Positions 1 to 10,799 of a DNA stretch of 64,000 bases are shown piece by piece. The notes below the pieces were generated by a model. That model was not told the DNA's origin and searched no databases. It saw only the letters and a list, made by a program, of their open reading frames with translations. Origin of the DNA: Asterias amurensis. Taxonomy: Eukaryota > Echinodermata > Asteroidea > Forcipulatida > Asteriidae. The stretch lies in assembly GCF_032118995.1 (NCBI RefSeq), contig NC_092648.1, positions 3,487,001-3,551,000 on the forward strand, written 5' to 3'. How positions within the stretch are numbered: position 1 is the first letter of the stretch; every line of letters starts with the position of its first letter. A program made the translations under genes and the position numbers.

Positions 1-44
1 ATTAAAATATTTTTTACTGTGGTACTTTCCTTTGTTAGTGGAAG

Positions 45-450
45 TGTCGTGGCCGGGCGGTTAAGAGCTACGAATTCAAACTCTGGTGTTTCTGATCAGC
101 AGAGTGTGGGTTCGAATCCCCAGCTGTGACACTTGTGTCCTTAAGCAAGACACTTAACCATTGCTTCGTCCTTCGGATGGGACGTAAAGCCGTTGGTCCC
201 ATGTGTTGTGTAGAGCATGTAAAAGAACCCAGTGCACTCGAAAAGAGAAGGGGTTCGCCCCGGTGTTCCTGGCTCTGGCTGCTGTTTGCGCTGTAGCACC
301 TTGTAAACCCTTATAAGGTGCTAAATAATTGGGTCTCAGAATTCATCACTGCATTAACCCATCGTTCTGAAAGTTTGTATACTCAGCGCCTTGAGTACCT
401 TGTTTGGTAGATACTTGCGCTATATAAGACTTCAATATTATTATTGTACT
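45..450 (+). repeat. tRNA-derived SINE, near full length
   Basis: The head has a pol III A box (TGGCCGGGCGGTTAAG, about 51-66) and a B box (GGGTTCGAATCCC, about 110-122). A ~300 bp body follows, ending in a TATATAAGACTTCAATATT-like tail with ATT repeats near 440. Related pieces lie near 10.6, 32.7, 50.1-50.8 and 60.4-60.65 kb. Internal pol III promoter plus a simple-repeat tail is the standard layout of a tRNA-derived SINE; it is not an intact tRNA gene because no acceptor stem closes around the head. Confidence 0.75.
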
Positions 451-604
451 AGTTAGAGAGCTATATAAACACCTTGTATTCTTTTTGTTATTATTTAATC
501 ATATTGTAGTCTAGTATCGATTCCTGTAGGACTGATAACTCAAAAGGACAACATGCCTTGGTGCTCTTTCAAAGTGTCCAATGAAAGTTTAAAATTGTCC
601 CGGG

Positions 605-752
605 CGCGATTTCACAAAGCACTACTTAAGATTCATCTTTTGAAAGATGAGTTGTCAGTATTAATAGTGGTTTGTATTGGGACATTACACTTTGCTTAGC
701 CAATAGGATTGATAAACAGTTAAGATTGATCTTAGCTTTTTCCATGTTGTGG
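605..752. mobile_element. MITE, GATTTCACAAAGC family, partial
   Basis: The left end GATTTCACAAAGCACTA and the internal palindrome around AAGATTCATCTTTTGAAAGATGAG match the copy at 3188-3536. The right end, with TTAAGATTGATCTTAGCT, is degraded. No coding capacity is seen. Confidence 0.5.
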
Positions 753-1329
753 TACCAATGTTGCAAACAACATAAGGTATATCAAGTTTCAGAACCGCAA
801 TGCGTTATGGCTAGGCAGATGGGGTAGATTTACTACCGCAGTATATGTTGTCATGCATGACTCGTGCACGCATCGCCTATACTTTGTGTGGGTTCAACAG
901 CGCCCCCTCTCTTGATATTTAGCTATTCGCGATAATGGATAGGCTTTCACCATTATTCACCATTATCCAAGCATTCCGAGATAATAGACTACCGATAATT
1001 TGACATGAACTGGTTCTAGTACTTCTGCTAAGCAAAAATGTGCAGCCATTAATGTTGTGGGGAAAAGTGTCATTATTGCTGGTAATCTTAATCTAATAAG
1101 CAAAACCATTTGATGCTTAGCTACTTTGTGTGCTTAAGCAGTCCTATGACATTGGGCCCAGAAATAAAACACAGTGGCATGGCCTCTGTTTTTCTGGTCT
1201 TGGCATTGGTGTCCAGTGAAAAGTTTTCCAGTGAACAAGATAAAACAAAAATGAAACAACAATGGCCTGGCCCTCTCAAAGCTTAAATTGCATGCCTGTA
1301 ATAAATTACTTTTGATTTGTTTTACACAG

Positions 1330-1524
1330 TTAGTGAAGCTTGTGAAGGTTCATTGATCAACAAAGTGGAAGTATGTGCCCTTTAGACGCTGATGCTGGAC
1401 AGGAATGCGTGGAAGAAAACCATCAGAGTTTCCCGAGAAGGCGACAGCTGAAGACATCCTCTCGCTCAACTGACAGTGCCCTGGACATCAGTATGACATG
1501 TTAGACACCTCTTGAAATATGAAG
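1330..1524 (+). other. Exon-like unit 1, no open frame
   Basis: It is preceded by a good acceptor (TTTGTTTTACACAG ending at 1329) and followed by a donor (GAAG then GTAAAT at 1525). All three plus frames contain stops, so it cannot be an internal coding exon. It may be an untranslated or lncRNA exon, or a decayed one. Three related units with similar borders follow at 1928, 3006 and 4895. Confidence 0.4.
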
Positions 1525-1927
1525 GTAAATTATATTATTGTATTTCTTAAGACAAGCAGCAAGTAAAAATATTTTAACGTGGGAGGCTACGGACAATTTG
1601 AAATGAACTGGTTCTTATACTTCTGCTAAGCAAAAATGTGCAGCCATTAATGGTTTGATGAAAGATGTCATTATTGCTGGTAATCTCATTCCAGTAAGCA
1701 AAACCATTTGGTACTTTGCTACTTTGTGTTCTTAAACAGTTCTATGACATTCGTCCCATAAATAAAACACAGTGTCATGTCCTCTGTTTTTCTGATCGTG
1801 GCATTGGTGTCCAGTGAAAAGTTTTCCAATGTACCAGATATAAAGAAAATAGACAAAAAATGGTTGTTCCCTCTTAAAGCTGAAGTTGCGTATCTGTAAT
1901 AAAGTACTTTTGATTTGTTTTACACAG

Positions 1928-2121
1928 TTAGTGAAGCTTGTGAAGGTTCATTAATCAACAAAGTGGATGTATATGCCCTTAGGACGCTCATGTGGGACTG
2001 GGATGCGTGGATGGCGACCATCAGAGTTTCCTGAAAAGACGTCGGCTGAAGACATCCTCTCGCTCAACTGACCAGCCCTGAACATCAGTATGACATGTTA
2101 GACACCTCTTGAAATATGAAG
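1928..2121 (+). other. Exon-like unit 2, no open frame
   Basis: Close copy of unit 1 with the same acceptor (TTTTACACAG) and the same donor (GAAG then GTAAAT). Both splice signals are unchanged between the copies while the interior has accumulated substitutions and small indels. No frame is open throughout. Confidence 0.4.
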
Positions 2122-2209
2122 GTAAATTCTATCATTGTATTTCTTATGACAACCAACAAGTCTGGCGGTCTTCTTTTTTTAATTGAATACAAATAATAAT
2201 GAACAAAAA

Positions 2210-2425
2210 CTTCTAAGTATTGTTTGAAGCTTTGCATGGTGTGGAGAAAGAGGAAGAAACTATAAATAAATAGTAAACTTGCGGGTGCGGCCATGTGTAA
2301 ATCTCTTATGAGTGAGTGTTGGCTCTGAAAAGAGCCGGTTTGGACTCGACGTTTCGAACAGTATACTCTGCTCGTCTTCAGGAAGACAACTTCAGTTCAA
2401 GTGTTTAATGTGTCTGACACTTTTG
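2210..2425 (-). repeat. Hairpin repeat with hammerhead-like core (Penelope-like candidate), old fragment
   Basis: On the minus strand it reads CTGAAGA, a 7 bp stem closed by a short loop, then GAAACGTC, and next a second hairpin of the GGCTCTTTTCAGAGCC type. Related copies lie near 49.7 and 63.2 kb. CUGANGA-stem-GAAA is the conserved core order of a hammerhead ribozyme, and such ribozymes are known in the terminal repeats of Penelope-like retroelements. The family assignment is inference. It looks like an old, broken fragment with no coding part. Confidence 0.45.
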
Positions 2426-3005
2426 AATTCTACTGACTTTGTAATAAAGTATACTTGCAGGACCTGATTGGTTGCTTAGGGGACACTAGTTGCCATCTTC
2501 TGTAAATAAGGCCACTTCAGTCACCTTTAACTGTTGAGGGAATTTTGAGGGCACAAGCAAAACTGAGAGATACAACTAGTTATTGATAAAAATAGTCCTT
2601 GTCCTGACTTTGGGTGAAGCAACCCAGGCGTCAACATTTGCACATGCTGTGAACCCTGCTGGTGATAGTTGACCTGGGGCTGAGTAAAAACCTAGCGTTC
2701 TGAAGTATATTATTGACCTAAAAGTTTAATCCTTTATGTGAACAAAATAGTCAGAACCAGACAAAAAAAAGTACATCAAACTCTAAAAGTTCCTCACACA
2801 AGGCATATAAACTTGTTTTTTAAATGACCAATATTTTCACACATACTGTTCACTTGTTAAAGTGAACAATGTACATGTATGGTTAGGAAGTGTGATCTCA
2901 TAAAGGGAGAATAAATATTTCAAAATTGGCTAAGCATTTTCATGATGGGTTATTGTTATTCTGAGAAACAAACTCTCATTTTCTATTTTGTTTTGGTTTA
3001 CACAG

Positions 3006-3122
3006 TGAGGGTTGCCATCTCCAAAGGGATCCACTCATCAGCAACTAGATGTATGACTGTCAGAGCTTGCCTGAAAACACATTGAGTCTGGTATCTGCAA
3101 GAACTCATCTCTCCATTAAAAG
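3006..3122 (+). other. Exon-like unit 3, divergent
   Basis: The acceptor is TTTTGGTTTACACAG ending at 3005; the donor is AAAAG then GTAATT at 3123. Its interior (CAGAGCTTGCCTGAAAA, AACTCATCTCTC) is recognisably related to units 1 and 2. Stops occur in all plus frames. Confidence 0.35.
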
Positions 3123-3187
3123 GTAATTCAAACTAGTTTATGGTAAAAACTATTCATAATACTTTCAGTCTATTGATTATCTTCAAT

Positions 3188-3536
3188 GGCTGGTTTCACA
3201 AAGCGCTAAGACTCATCTTAAGATGAGTTGTCAAATTAGGGAGTTTTCGTTTTGGAAGATGGATGGTTCTGCGACGGTGAAAATGAAATATCGAGTTATC
3301 TGCACATGCGTCGCTTCGAGGACAGTTGTTTCTCAATTTCTACAACAATACTTGGGATGAATCTGCATTTTGCTGAAAACGACAACATTTGGCTGAAAAC
3401 TACATACCCTCGCAGAACCACCAGTCGTCAAAAACGAAAACTCCCTACTGACTTGTAGTGTGACATCAAACTTTGCAAGGCATTTAAGATTGATTTGTTG
3501 TTTGGATCAGTCTTAGCTCTTTGTGAAATCAAGCCC
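3188..3536. mobile_element. MITE with a second MITE nested inside
   Basis: The outer ends are inverted: GGTTTCACAAAGCGCTAAGA at the left and the reverse complement of GATTTCACAAAGAGCTAAGA at the right. The interior (3238-3446) has its own inverted ends, AGGGAGTTTTCGTTTT and AAAACGAAAACTCCCT. This is most simply one element inserted into another. Open frames here are short and look accidental. Confidence 0.65.
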
Positions 3537-4304
3537 AGGACTGATACATCACAGGGGCAACAAAGGGAGTTAACTTCATTCCCCTGGCCTAGTGCCTTTA
3601 AAAACGCCTGTGGAAATTTACATTTCCAGGCATGTGAAACTTCTGTGTGTTCATTTTACCTTTCCAAGTTTTTCTTTTGGGACCCACTTTTCGTCAGCCT
3701 TGCGATGAATACTAGCCTTGATTTTTTTATTTCCAAACAGTACACATTTCATTTAGAAAGAGAACAGCTTTCAGATGATACCAAATTTATAATAGGGGTT
3801 CCAAATAATGTCCTGCCAGACCTGTCAAATTAAGCAACTTTCCAGTTAATCCACAGACACCGATTTTACAAACCAAGGCCTGGAGTTACAAAACAAGTTT
3901 TGGGGCAAGGCCAACATGCACTAGGCCAGTATATAGGGCACCGAGGCCAACAACTTTGAAATAGACATGGAACAAGTCAATAGCCTAGAAAAACAAGTTA
4001 ATTCAAAATTGAAAAATTTGTCAGAGGTTCCCCTATGGGTGGTTAACCCGATGTAACATTTTTGATAAATAAGGTATTGAAAAATCATGTTTTTCATGAA
4101 CAAACCGTAAACAATTTGTCAATTGTGCTCACCCCCCTCCTAACAAAGACAAAGAATGTTTTTTAAACTACATATTATCATAGCGAGGGATAAAACAAAC
4201 TTGTTGCAAGGAATCTCTGTTGCGATATCTAAATTTTTAAACCATTCAATATTGGGCGTCTTTTGGCATGTTTTTGCAGAGTGGGTGACATATTACGACT
4301 GCTA

Positions 4305-4690
4305 TTAAAGGCAGTGCACACTATTGGTAATTTCAAAGACTAGCCTTCACAGTTGGTGTATCTCAACATAAGCATAAAATAACAAACCTGTGAAAATTTT
4401 AGCTCAATCGGTCATCGAACTTGCGAGCTAATAATGAAAGAAAAAAACACCCTTGTCACAAGAAGTTGTGTGCGTTTAGATGGTTGATTTCGAGACCTCA
4501 AGTTCTAAATCTGAGGTCTCGAAATCAAATTCATGGAAATTTATGTCTTTCTCTAAAACAATGGCACTTTAGAGGGAGCCGTTTCTCACAATGTTTTATA
4601 CCATCATCCTCTCCCTATTACTCGTTACCAAGTAAGATTTTATGCCAATAATTAATTTGAGTAATTACCAATAGTGTCCACTGCCTTTAA
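4305..4690. mobile_element. MITE family A (TTAA-flanked), copy 1
   Basis: It is bounded by TTAA, with ends AGGCAGTGCACACTATTGG and CCAATAGTGTCCACTGCCT. Near the centre a hairpin carries the arms GATTTCGAGACCTCA and TGAGGTCTCGAAATC. Eleven copies are visible in this window. There is no coding capacity. The TTAA borders would suit a piggyBac-type mobiliser, but a TA target cannot be excluded. Confidence 0.8.
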
Positions 4691-4894
4691 AAACATAAAA
4701 AAAAGTCACAGTGTCTTACTGGCCTTTAACAACAATGAAACATTGATGCCGTTGTCTCTGTTGCCCAGATTTTGGCCGTGGTGACTTAGACTTAGTTTTC
4801 CATTGGAGGTGCCCTTTGCGTAATGAATATGGCCTTGCCCTCGCATACAAAACTCTATGTGTGCAATAAAGTATTTTTGTTTTGTTCAGCACAG

Positions 4895-4987
4895 ATAGAA
4901 AGCTTATCAATGAGATTCATCACAACCAAGTGGATGTCTGTCGCTGGATGTCAACCTAGCATTATGAGATGGCTCTTCACATAGAAG
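4895..4987 (+). other. Exon-like unit 4
   Basis: The acceptor is TTTTGTTCAGCACAG ending at 4894; the donor is GAAG then GTAAATTC at 4988. Similarity to units 1 and 2 also covers the upstream flank (CAATAAAGTATTTTTGTTTTG compared with AATAAAGTACTTTTGATTTG). This shows that a larger genomic block was duplicated. Confidence 0.35.
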
Positions 4988-4989
4988 GT

Positions 4990-6480
4990 AAATTCAATAG
5001 AACCATTCAAGTATTAGTGCGTTTATGTAGACAATTAACTCATACGCCATAATATGCTATTTTGAGGCATACACACGTAGATCTGTAGAGAAAAGCCATT
5101 GCCAAGGTGCAGTACCTTAACTACAGTAATATTTTAGGGGGTACAAGGGGTGCAACTTTTTTTTTGGGGGGGGGGGGAGGGCACTTCTGGTAAAGTTTCT
5201 GCTGTCTCCCCCCCCCCCCAGAAAACAAAAAAAAACAAAACAAAAACACAAAAAAAAAACATATTTTTTTAACACTTTGTTATTCAAAGGAATACACATT
5301 TTAAAGCAAAACAAAACATCAATATTTGCTTCACAATCAAAGGGAGATCCCTTTTTTTAATCTCTTTTTTTCTACATGTGGTTTGAAAGATAAATTTAAT
5401 GCACTGAAGTTTTGCATATCAGATGTTTCCACTTGATTTTGAAAGACTATTGAGAGCATCTCGTATTATGTTACCAACTTTAAAGAGATACATTTTCCTT
5501 GGTGTGTAGGATTCACCAAACTAAAGCTTTAAATAAAAATGTTCATCTTTTGTGATTGTTTTTGGTGCGTTTTTGTTTGAAATCTTGGTAGACTAGGAGG
5601 TTGACTAAAGTTGTCTAAACCACTTTGTCTGTTTTTATTTCGAAGGTTTCCCACTTCAAGATGAAATCCACCACGAAAAAGATTGATTTTGGGATCTTTC
5701 ACCAATTTAGATTTGTACAGGGTTACAACCGAGGTATGTGGTTTTTCTACTAACATAAAAAAAGTGGGCTGTGTTTGCAGCACTTATACAATCTGCAACC
5801 CGACGCCACATGCCACAACATTTTGGGGACTTCATGCTGGCATCAGCCTAACCCAAATGAATGGTTTTCCCTACAGATTGATTACACTCTAGAAAAATCT
5901 AAAAACATGTTTTATTAACGTTTACCTCTAACGGTTATAATTCTAACACAACCTTAGGTGTTTTTTCCAGAGAGTGTACTGATTACTCAAAGATTAGTTG
6001 TATGTGCAGTAGAACATAATTGAATGCATAATAATACATCTCTCAAAAACCAGTGAATAGTGTAGATTTTTTTATAATTTCCTAATGCCTTTTCTTAAAA
6101 AGTATGTTAATATGTTATTATCTTATAATTTGAAATAGTTGCTTTAACTTTCTTAAAAAGTTAGTCCTGTGAATAATTGGATAATTTTCAATTTGTCAAG
6201 TCTTTCCATCACCCAAATCAGTTTGGATAACTCACATTCCTAGGCAAAATGTCCTTGTCAAATTTGAAATGATTTAATGTTACAAAGCCAGTTAGCATTG
6301 CAAGTTTATAAATTTGGCAAAAAAAAAAGAACAATTGTGGTAGCCTTATTGTAGTTTCAATTTTATCAGGAAAGTTGATATCTTAATGGTGTGATGTATT
6401 TAGTCACCTCCTGCCTTAGCTGGTATGGGGTTACGTAACGGAGTTGCAATGATTTTGTAAAAAGTAAGTGCACCAATAGA
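4990..6480. other. Gene-free interval
   Basis: I see no gene here. There are long homopolymer runs at about 5158-5260 (T, G, C and A tracts) and otherwise AT-rich sequence. The short open frames on both strands overlap each other and show no recognisable motif. Confidence 0.5.
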
Positions 6481-6681
6481 CCGATCCATTAAGCTCCGCC
6501 CCATTGCTTATTGACCAATCACAACCCATTGCACAACCAAAAGTCTGACACTATAAAGTCTGACATGCGTGAATACATGCTTGGTGTGCGCAGCAGAGTT
6601 GTGCTTCTGCGCAGAATGGCATTGGAGAGGCGCATGTGTTCTTGCTCACATGTGAGTCCTTGGCGGAGCCTACTGGATCGG
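6481..6681. mobile_element. MITE with CCGATCCATTAAGCTCCGCC ends
   Basis: The left end is CCGATCCATTAAGCTCCGCC. The right end is its inverted near-match, GGCGGAGCCTACTGGATCGG. About 200 bp, GC-richer than its flanks, noncoding. Confidence 0.6.
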
Positions 6682-7124
6682 TGAACTGCAAGCAAGTCAC
6701 AATATGTCTATTTTGGGAAATTATTGGCCCTCGCTTGGACAAACCTTGCCAGGATATTGCTTGAAAGGTGCACTTATTTTATCCCACAAAAAGGAGTATT
6801 AATAGTTAACTTTTTGAGGAAAAAAAAATGTTTGTCAAAGATTAGATCTTCTTTTTGATAGCCTTTTTAGAAGCTTTGACTGGGTTAAACAAAAAGTGGT
6901 TGTGAACTTTAACCTTCAACTGAACATTGTTGCAAAGGGGAGTGAACAGGAATGTTCGAGACGGTGACACAAAAGTCTCAAAGTAGCTCCTTGGGTAAAT
7001 ATTTTACCTTTTTCATAGTTTTGGATGCCAGGAAATCCGATAAGGTTTGCAGTATTACCCTGAACATGAAATCTGAGCTTTGGTGGTGCAAAATAGATGC
7101 CTGTTTCATTTTAATGCATTTATA

Positions 7125-7742
7125 TTAAAGGCACTGGACACTATTGGTAATTACTAAAAAGAATTATTTGCATAAAACCCTAGTTGGTAACGAGTAATGA
7201 GGAGCTGTTGATAGTATAAAACATGGTGAGAAACAGCTCCCTCTGAAGTAACAAAGTTTTTGAGAAAGAAGTAATTTTCCAAGAATTTGATTTCGAGACC
7301 TCAGAATTAGAACTTAAGGTCTAGTAATTAAGCATCTGAAAGGACACAACTTTGTGTGACAAGGGTGTTTTTTTTTCTTCATTATGGACCCATTCCATGA
7401 AATATGCTAATCACATTCACGCATGTGTACAGACCCATGTGGTTGGCAAATGCCATAGAATTGTGCACTAAGCAGACGCGCAATTGCATCTGCGTCACGC
7501 TCCCATAAGCCGTGTACAAAACAGCGTGACGTTCCCTCATTTTGCCAACCAAAACGTTAGTGCGCACGCACTATGTGCAATTTACATATTTCATGGGAAG
7601 GGTTTATTATCTCGCAACTTCGACGACCAATTGAGCTCAAATTTTCATAGGTTTGTTATTTGTTATTTTGTGCATATGTTGGGATACACCAAGTGAGAAG
7701 ACTGGTCTTTGACAATTACAAAAGGTGTCCAGTGTCTTTAAA
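7125..7742. mobile_element. MITE family A, copy 2, carrying an insertion
   Basis: The two halves (7125-7385 and 7606-7742) join into a normal-length family A element. Between them lies an unrelated ~220 bp insert, listed separately. Confidence 0.8.
7386..7605. mobile_element. Second MITE nested in family A copy
   Basis: Its ends are inverted (GACCCATTCCATGAAATATG and CATATTTCATGGGAAGGGTT) and it is flanked by ATTAT on both sides. It interrupts family A copy 2, so it is the younger insertion. Confidence 0.7.
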
Positions 7743-8785
7743 GCAAGTATTTTTGCCTCTAGTTAAAACCGTTATTAAATTTCACTTTGAGGTATGTGAG
7801 TATTCAATTGAACTTACCAATGCCAAATTGGCATCCAATTTAGTGGAGTAGGCACAATTGCAGATTTCAAAAAAAGTTGCTGCAAATTTGACACCTGATG
7901 CAAAAAAACACAATTGCTCACACATGAAGGTGAAATTAAATGACTGTTAACTCTTTCAGTGACAATAAAGTACCACATTTGTATGTATTCTGAAAGTGCC
8001 ATTAGGGTACATGTAATATTGTTTTTATGTTATCACAAGAGGGCAGTATCCTCCAAGAAATAGTATTAACTTTGGGAGGTTCCAAGGCAACGCAAAACAG
8101 CAAGATACATTGTGTGTGGTGAACAAGAAATTTTTATTAATACAGAGTTTTGAAAAACCTAAAAAGACTGGGCATTCAAAACAAAACTGGCACTAAAAGA
8201 GTGATTTGGGGTCAAATTTAACATGCCACCAAGTTATAATTTGTTTAATTATTGATAAATAGTTGATAAAGAAATTAACTTTCCGAAAACTTTGATTGTT
8301 AAAAAGGGCAAAGATTTTGTCCAGTTTAATATTGATTACTTGATAATTGTACTCACCAAAAGCTTTGTTCGTAAAAGAGGGCAGATAATTTTCTTCACAG
8401 CGTTATTTTGTTTGAGTTACTTCTATACCATTGTTTTCAAACTGATAATGTATTTTGTATTTAAAAAATTGTATTGTTTTTAACTGTTGAGAGTTTGAAA
8501 TAAAATTATTCTATAAATGAAGAAAGAAATATATTTTTCATTCCCTTATTCTGTAATGGTCTACCATATTAGGCAAAACTGAGAGCATTAAAAGACTTTT
8601 AATAATAACAAAGATGTCTGCAGCAAGTTAGAAAGTGCAGCAAATAAGATCTTCTTACTTCAGCAGAAAAGAGTATTGTGGGCTAAAAGTTCTGCCTCAT
8701 TAAATACTTTAAAAACAAACGTACTGTACCACAACTTAACTACAAAAACCCTTTAATTTGATCATTTTCACCCCAATAAATACTT
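7743..8785. other. Gene-free interval
   Basis: AT-rich and without recognisable genes or repeats. Open frames of about 60 codons (for example 8292-8483, plus) are low-complexity and lysine/phenylalanine-rich, as expected by chance in this composition. Confidence 0.5.
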
Positions 8786-8789
8786 TGAC

Positions 8790-9612
8790 TAAAAGTACTT
8801 TACCACACCTTTAATATGGAAAACCCCTATCGTTAAATTGCATCTAAGAATAACCACTTTAATAGAAAAAGTTCCACCCAATTAAATACTTTGAATAAAA
8901 AGTACCATACCACACCTTTAATACGGAAAACCCCTACCGTTAAATTGCATCTAAGAATAACCACTTTAATAGAAAAAGTTCCACCCCATTAAATACTTTA
9001 AATAAAATATACCATGCCACACCTTTAATACGAAAAACCTCTACCGATAAATATACATCTAAGAATAACCACTTCAATAGAAAACGTTCCACCCCAATAA
9101 ATACTTTGAGTAAAAGGTACCATACCCCACCTTTAATACGAAATTCCGTACCGTTAAATTACATCTAAGAATAACCACTTTAATAGAAAAGTTCCACCCC
9201 AATAAATACTTTGAGTAAAAGGTACCATACCACACCTTTAATACGAAATTCCGTACCGTTAAATTACATCTAAGAATAACCACTTTAATAACAAAAGTGT
9301 CACCCCATTATAAATAAAATATACCATACCACACCTTTAACACGAAAAACCTCTACCGATAAATATACATCTAAGAATAACCACTTTAATAGAAAAGTTC
9401 CACCCCAATAAATACTTTGAGTAAAAGGTACCATACCACACCTTTAATACGAAAAACCCCTACCGTAATATTACGTCTAAGAATAACCACTTTAATTTAA
9501 AAAGTTTCACCGCATTACATACTTTAAATAAAAAGTATTATACCACACCTTTAATACGAAAACCCCCTATCCTTTAATTACATCTAAGAATAACCACTTT
9601 AATTTAAAACAA
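8790..9612. repeat. ~105 bp tandem repeat, about 8 copies
   Basis: The unit contains ACCACACCTTTAATACG, a GAAAAACCCCTACCGTTAAA-like stretch, ATCTAAGAATAACCACTTTA and CCACCCCAATAAATACTTT. Copies start at roughly 105-110 bp intervals and differ by small substitutions and short indels. The minus-strand open frame it creates is a by-product. Confidence 0.85.
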
Positions 9613-10350
9613 ACCATCTCATCCCAACGCACCCCTAGTCCTCCCAAGCTTCATCATGCCCGTCTCAGCCCAACACTCCTATCCTTAACCCAAGCCCCCA
9701 TCCCAAACCAGCCCATCCCATTACTCCAACCATCACCCAAGTCCTCATCCCAAACAGTATAGCCCAAATACTCCTACCATCACTCAAGCCCTCATCCCAA
9801 ATAGTCCATCCCATTATCCCACGATCACCCAAGTCCTCATCCCAAACCAAACAGTTCAACCAATTACTCCTACACCATCACCCAAGTCCTCATCCCACAG
9901 AGTCCAGCCCATCATCACTCCTACCATTACCCTAAGCCCTTATCCCAACCAGCCCATCCCACTCTCCTACCATTACCCTAAGCCCTCATCCCAAACAGTC
10001 CACCCCACTCTCCTACCATCACCCCAAGTCCTCATCCCAAACAGTCCAGCCAATTACTCCTACACCATCACCCAAGTCCTCATCCCAAACAGTCCAGCCA
10101 ATTACTCCTACGCCATCACCCAAGTCCTCATCCCAAAGGTTCCAGCTCATCATCACTCCTACCATTACCCTAAGCCCTCATCCCAAACAGTCCACCCCAC
10201 TCTCCTACCATCACCCCAAGCCCTCATCCCAAACAGTCCAGCCAAATACTCCTACCATCACCCCAAGCCCTCATCCCAAAGAGTCAAGCCCATCATCACT
10301 CCTACTATCGCCCAAGCCCTCATCCCAACCAACCGAGCCCACTGGCTGCA
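9612..10350. repeat. Cytosine-rich minisatellite
   Basis: Degenerate repeats of about 45-60 bp combine CAAGTCCTCATCCC, AAACAGTCCAGCC and ACTCCTACCATCACC. The plus strand is very poor in G, giving strong strand asymmetry. It abuts the 105 bp repeat with no unique spacer. Confidence 0.8.
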
Positions 10351-10574
10351 GCAACCTCCCAGACCCTTACCCTAGCCCACTCAGCAACCTCCTTGGCCCC
10401 TCAGCACTTAAAAATTTTACTCCTCCAGCCAAGCTCTAAGGCCCTTGGTAGGCCCTTGTAGGCCCTTGGTCAGCTCTCAGATCAGCTAGAAATCCAAGGG
10501 TTGAGCCAGGGAAAATAAATTTTGAAATATTTTCTAAGTCAGCCATTTTTAACTTCATCACTCCAAAAACCGTT

Positions 10575-10660
10575 AGATTTTTATAACAGCTCAGTAGCAC
10601 AGCAGTGAGAGAGAGTGCTTACAGAGTGGAAGGTCCCCGGTTCAAGCCCTGCACATTTTT
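10575..10660 (+). repeat. tRNA-like SINE head
   Basis: An A-box-like AGCTCAGTAGCACAGCAG is followed by the B box GGTTCAAGCCC and a T-rich stretch. It cannot fold into a full cloverleaf with a paired acceptor stem, so a SINE fragment or tRNA pseudogene is more likely than a tRNA gene. Confidence 0.45.
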
Positions 10661-10689
10661 ACAAGATTTGTAAAAAAATTCTTTTTAAC

Positions 10690-10795
10690 TGTTAAAAAAG
10701 GGTCCCCAAAGGGATTTGAACCCACCCTGCTCACAGCTCCAGGATTCCCGGGGCTGTGAGCTAGCCCGCTGCGCCACGGCGGCTCTTGAAAAAAT
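10690..10795 (-). repeat. tRNA-like SINE head, opposite strand
   Basis: On the minus strand it reads GCCGCCGTGGCGCAGCGG (A box) then GGGTTCAAATCCC (B box), followed by a run of T. The 5' and 3' ends do not pair as an acceptor stem. It lies tail to tail with the head at 10575. Confidence 0.5.
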
Positions 10796-10799
10796 TTGC

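Larger units (their letters stand above)
1000..2125. repeat. Two-copy tandem duplication, ~597 bp unit
   Basis: The segment from about 1003 to 1527 recurs from about 1601 to 2124 with an offset of 597-598 bp and roughly 85-90% identity by eye. Each unit contains a small MITE-like piece whose right end carries a GACATTGGGCCC-type or related motif, followed by an exon-like segment with its own acceptor and donor. The similarity implies a fairly recent duplication. Confidence 0.85.

Noticed and set aside
3495-3833. 112-codon plus frame
   Set aside because: It starts inside the right end of a MITE and reads through unrelated sequence; chance opening is more likely.
9074-9859. Minus-strand open frames over the two satellites
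   Set aside because: Products repeat the satellite unit and have no domain or splice context.
10575-10795. Two functional tRNA genes
   Set aside because: A and B boxes are present but acceptor stems do not pair; SINE heads fit better.
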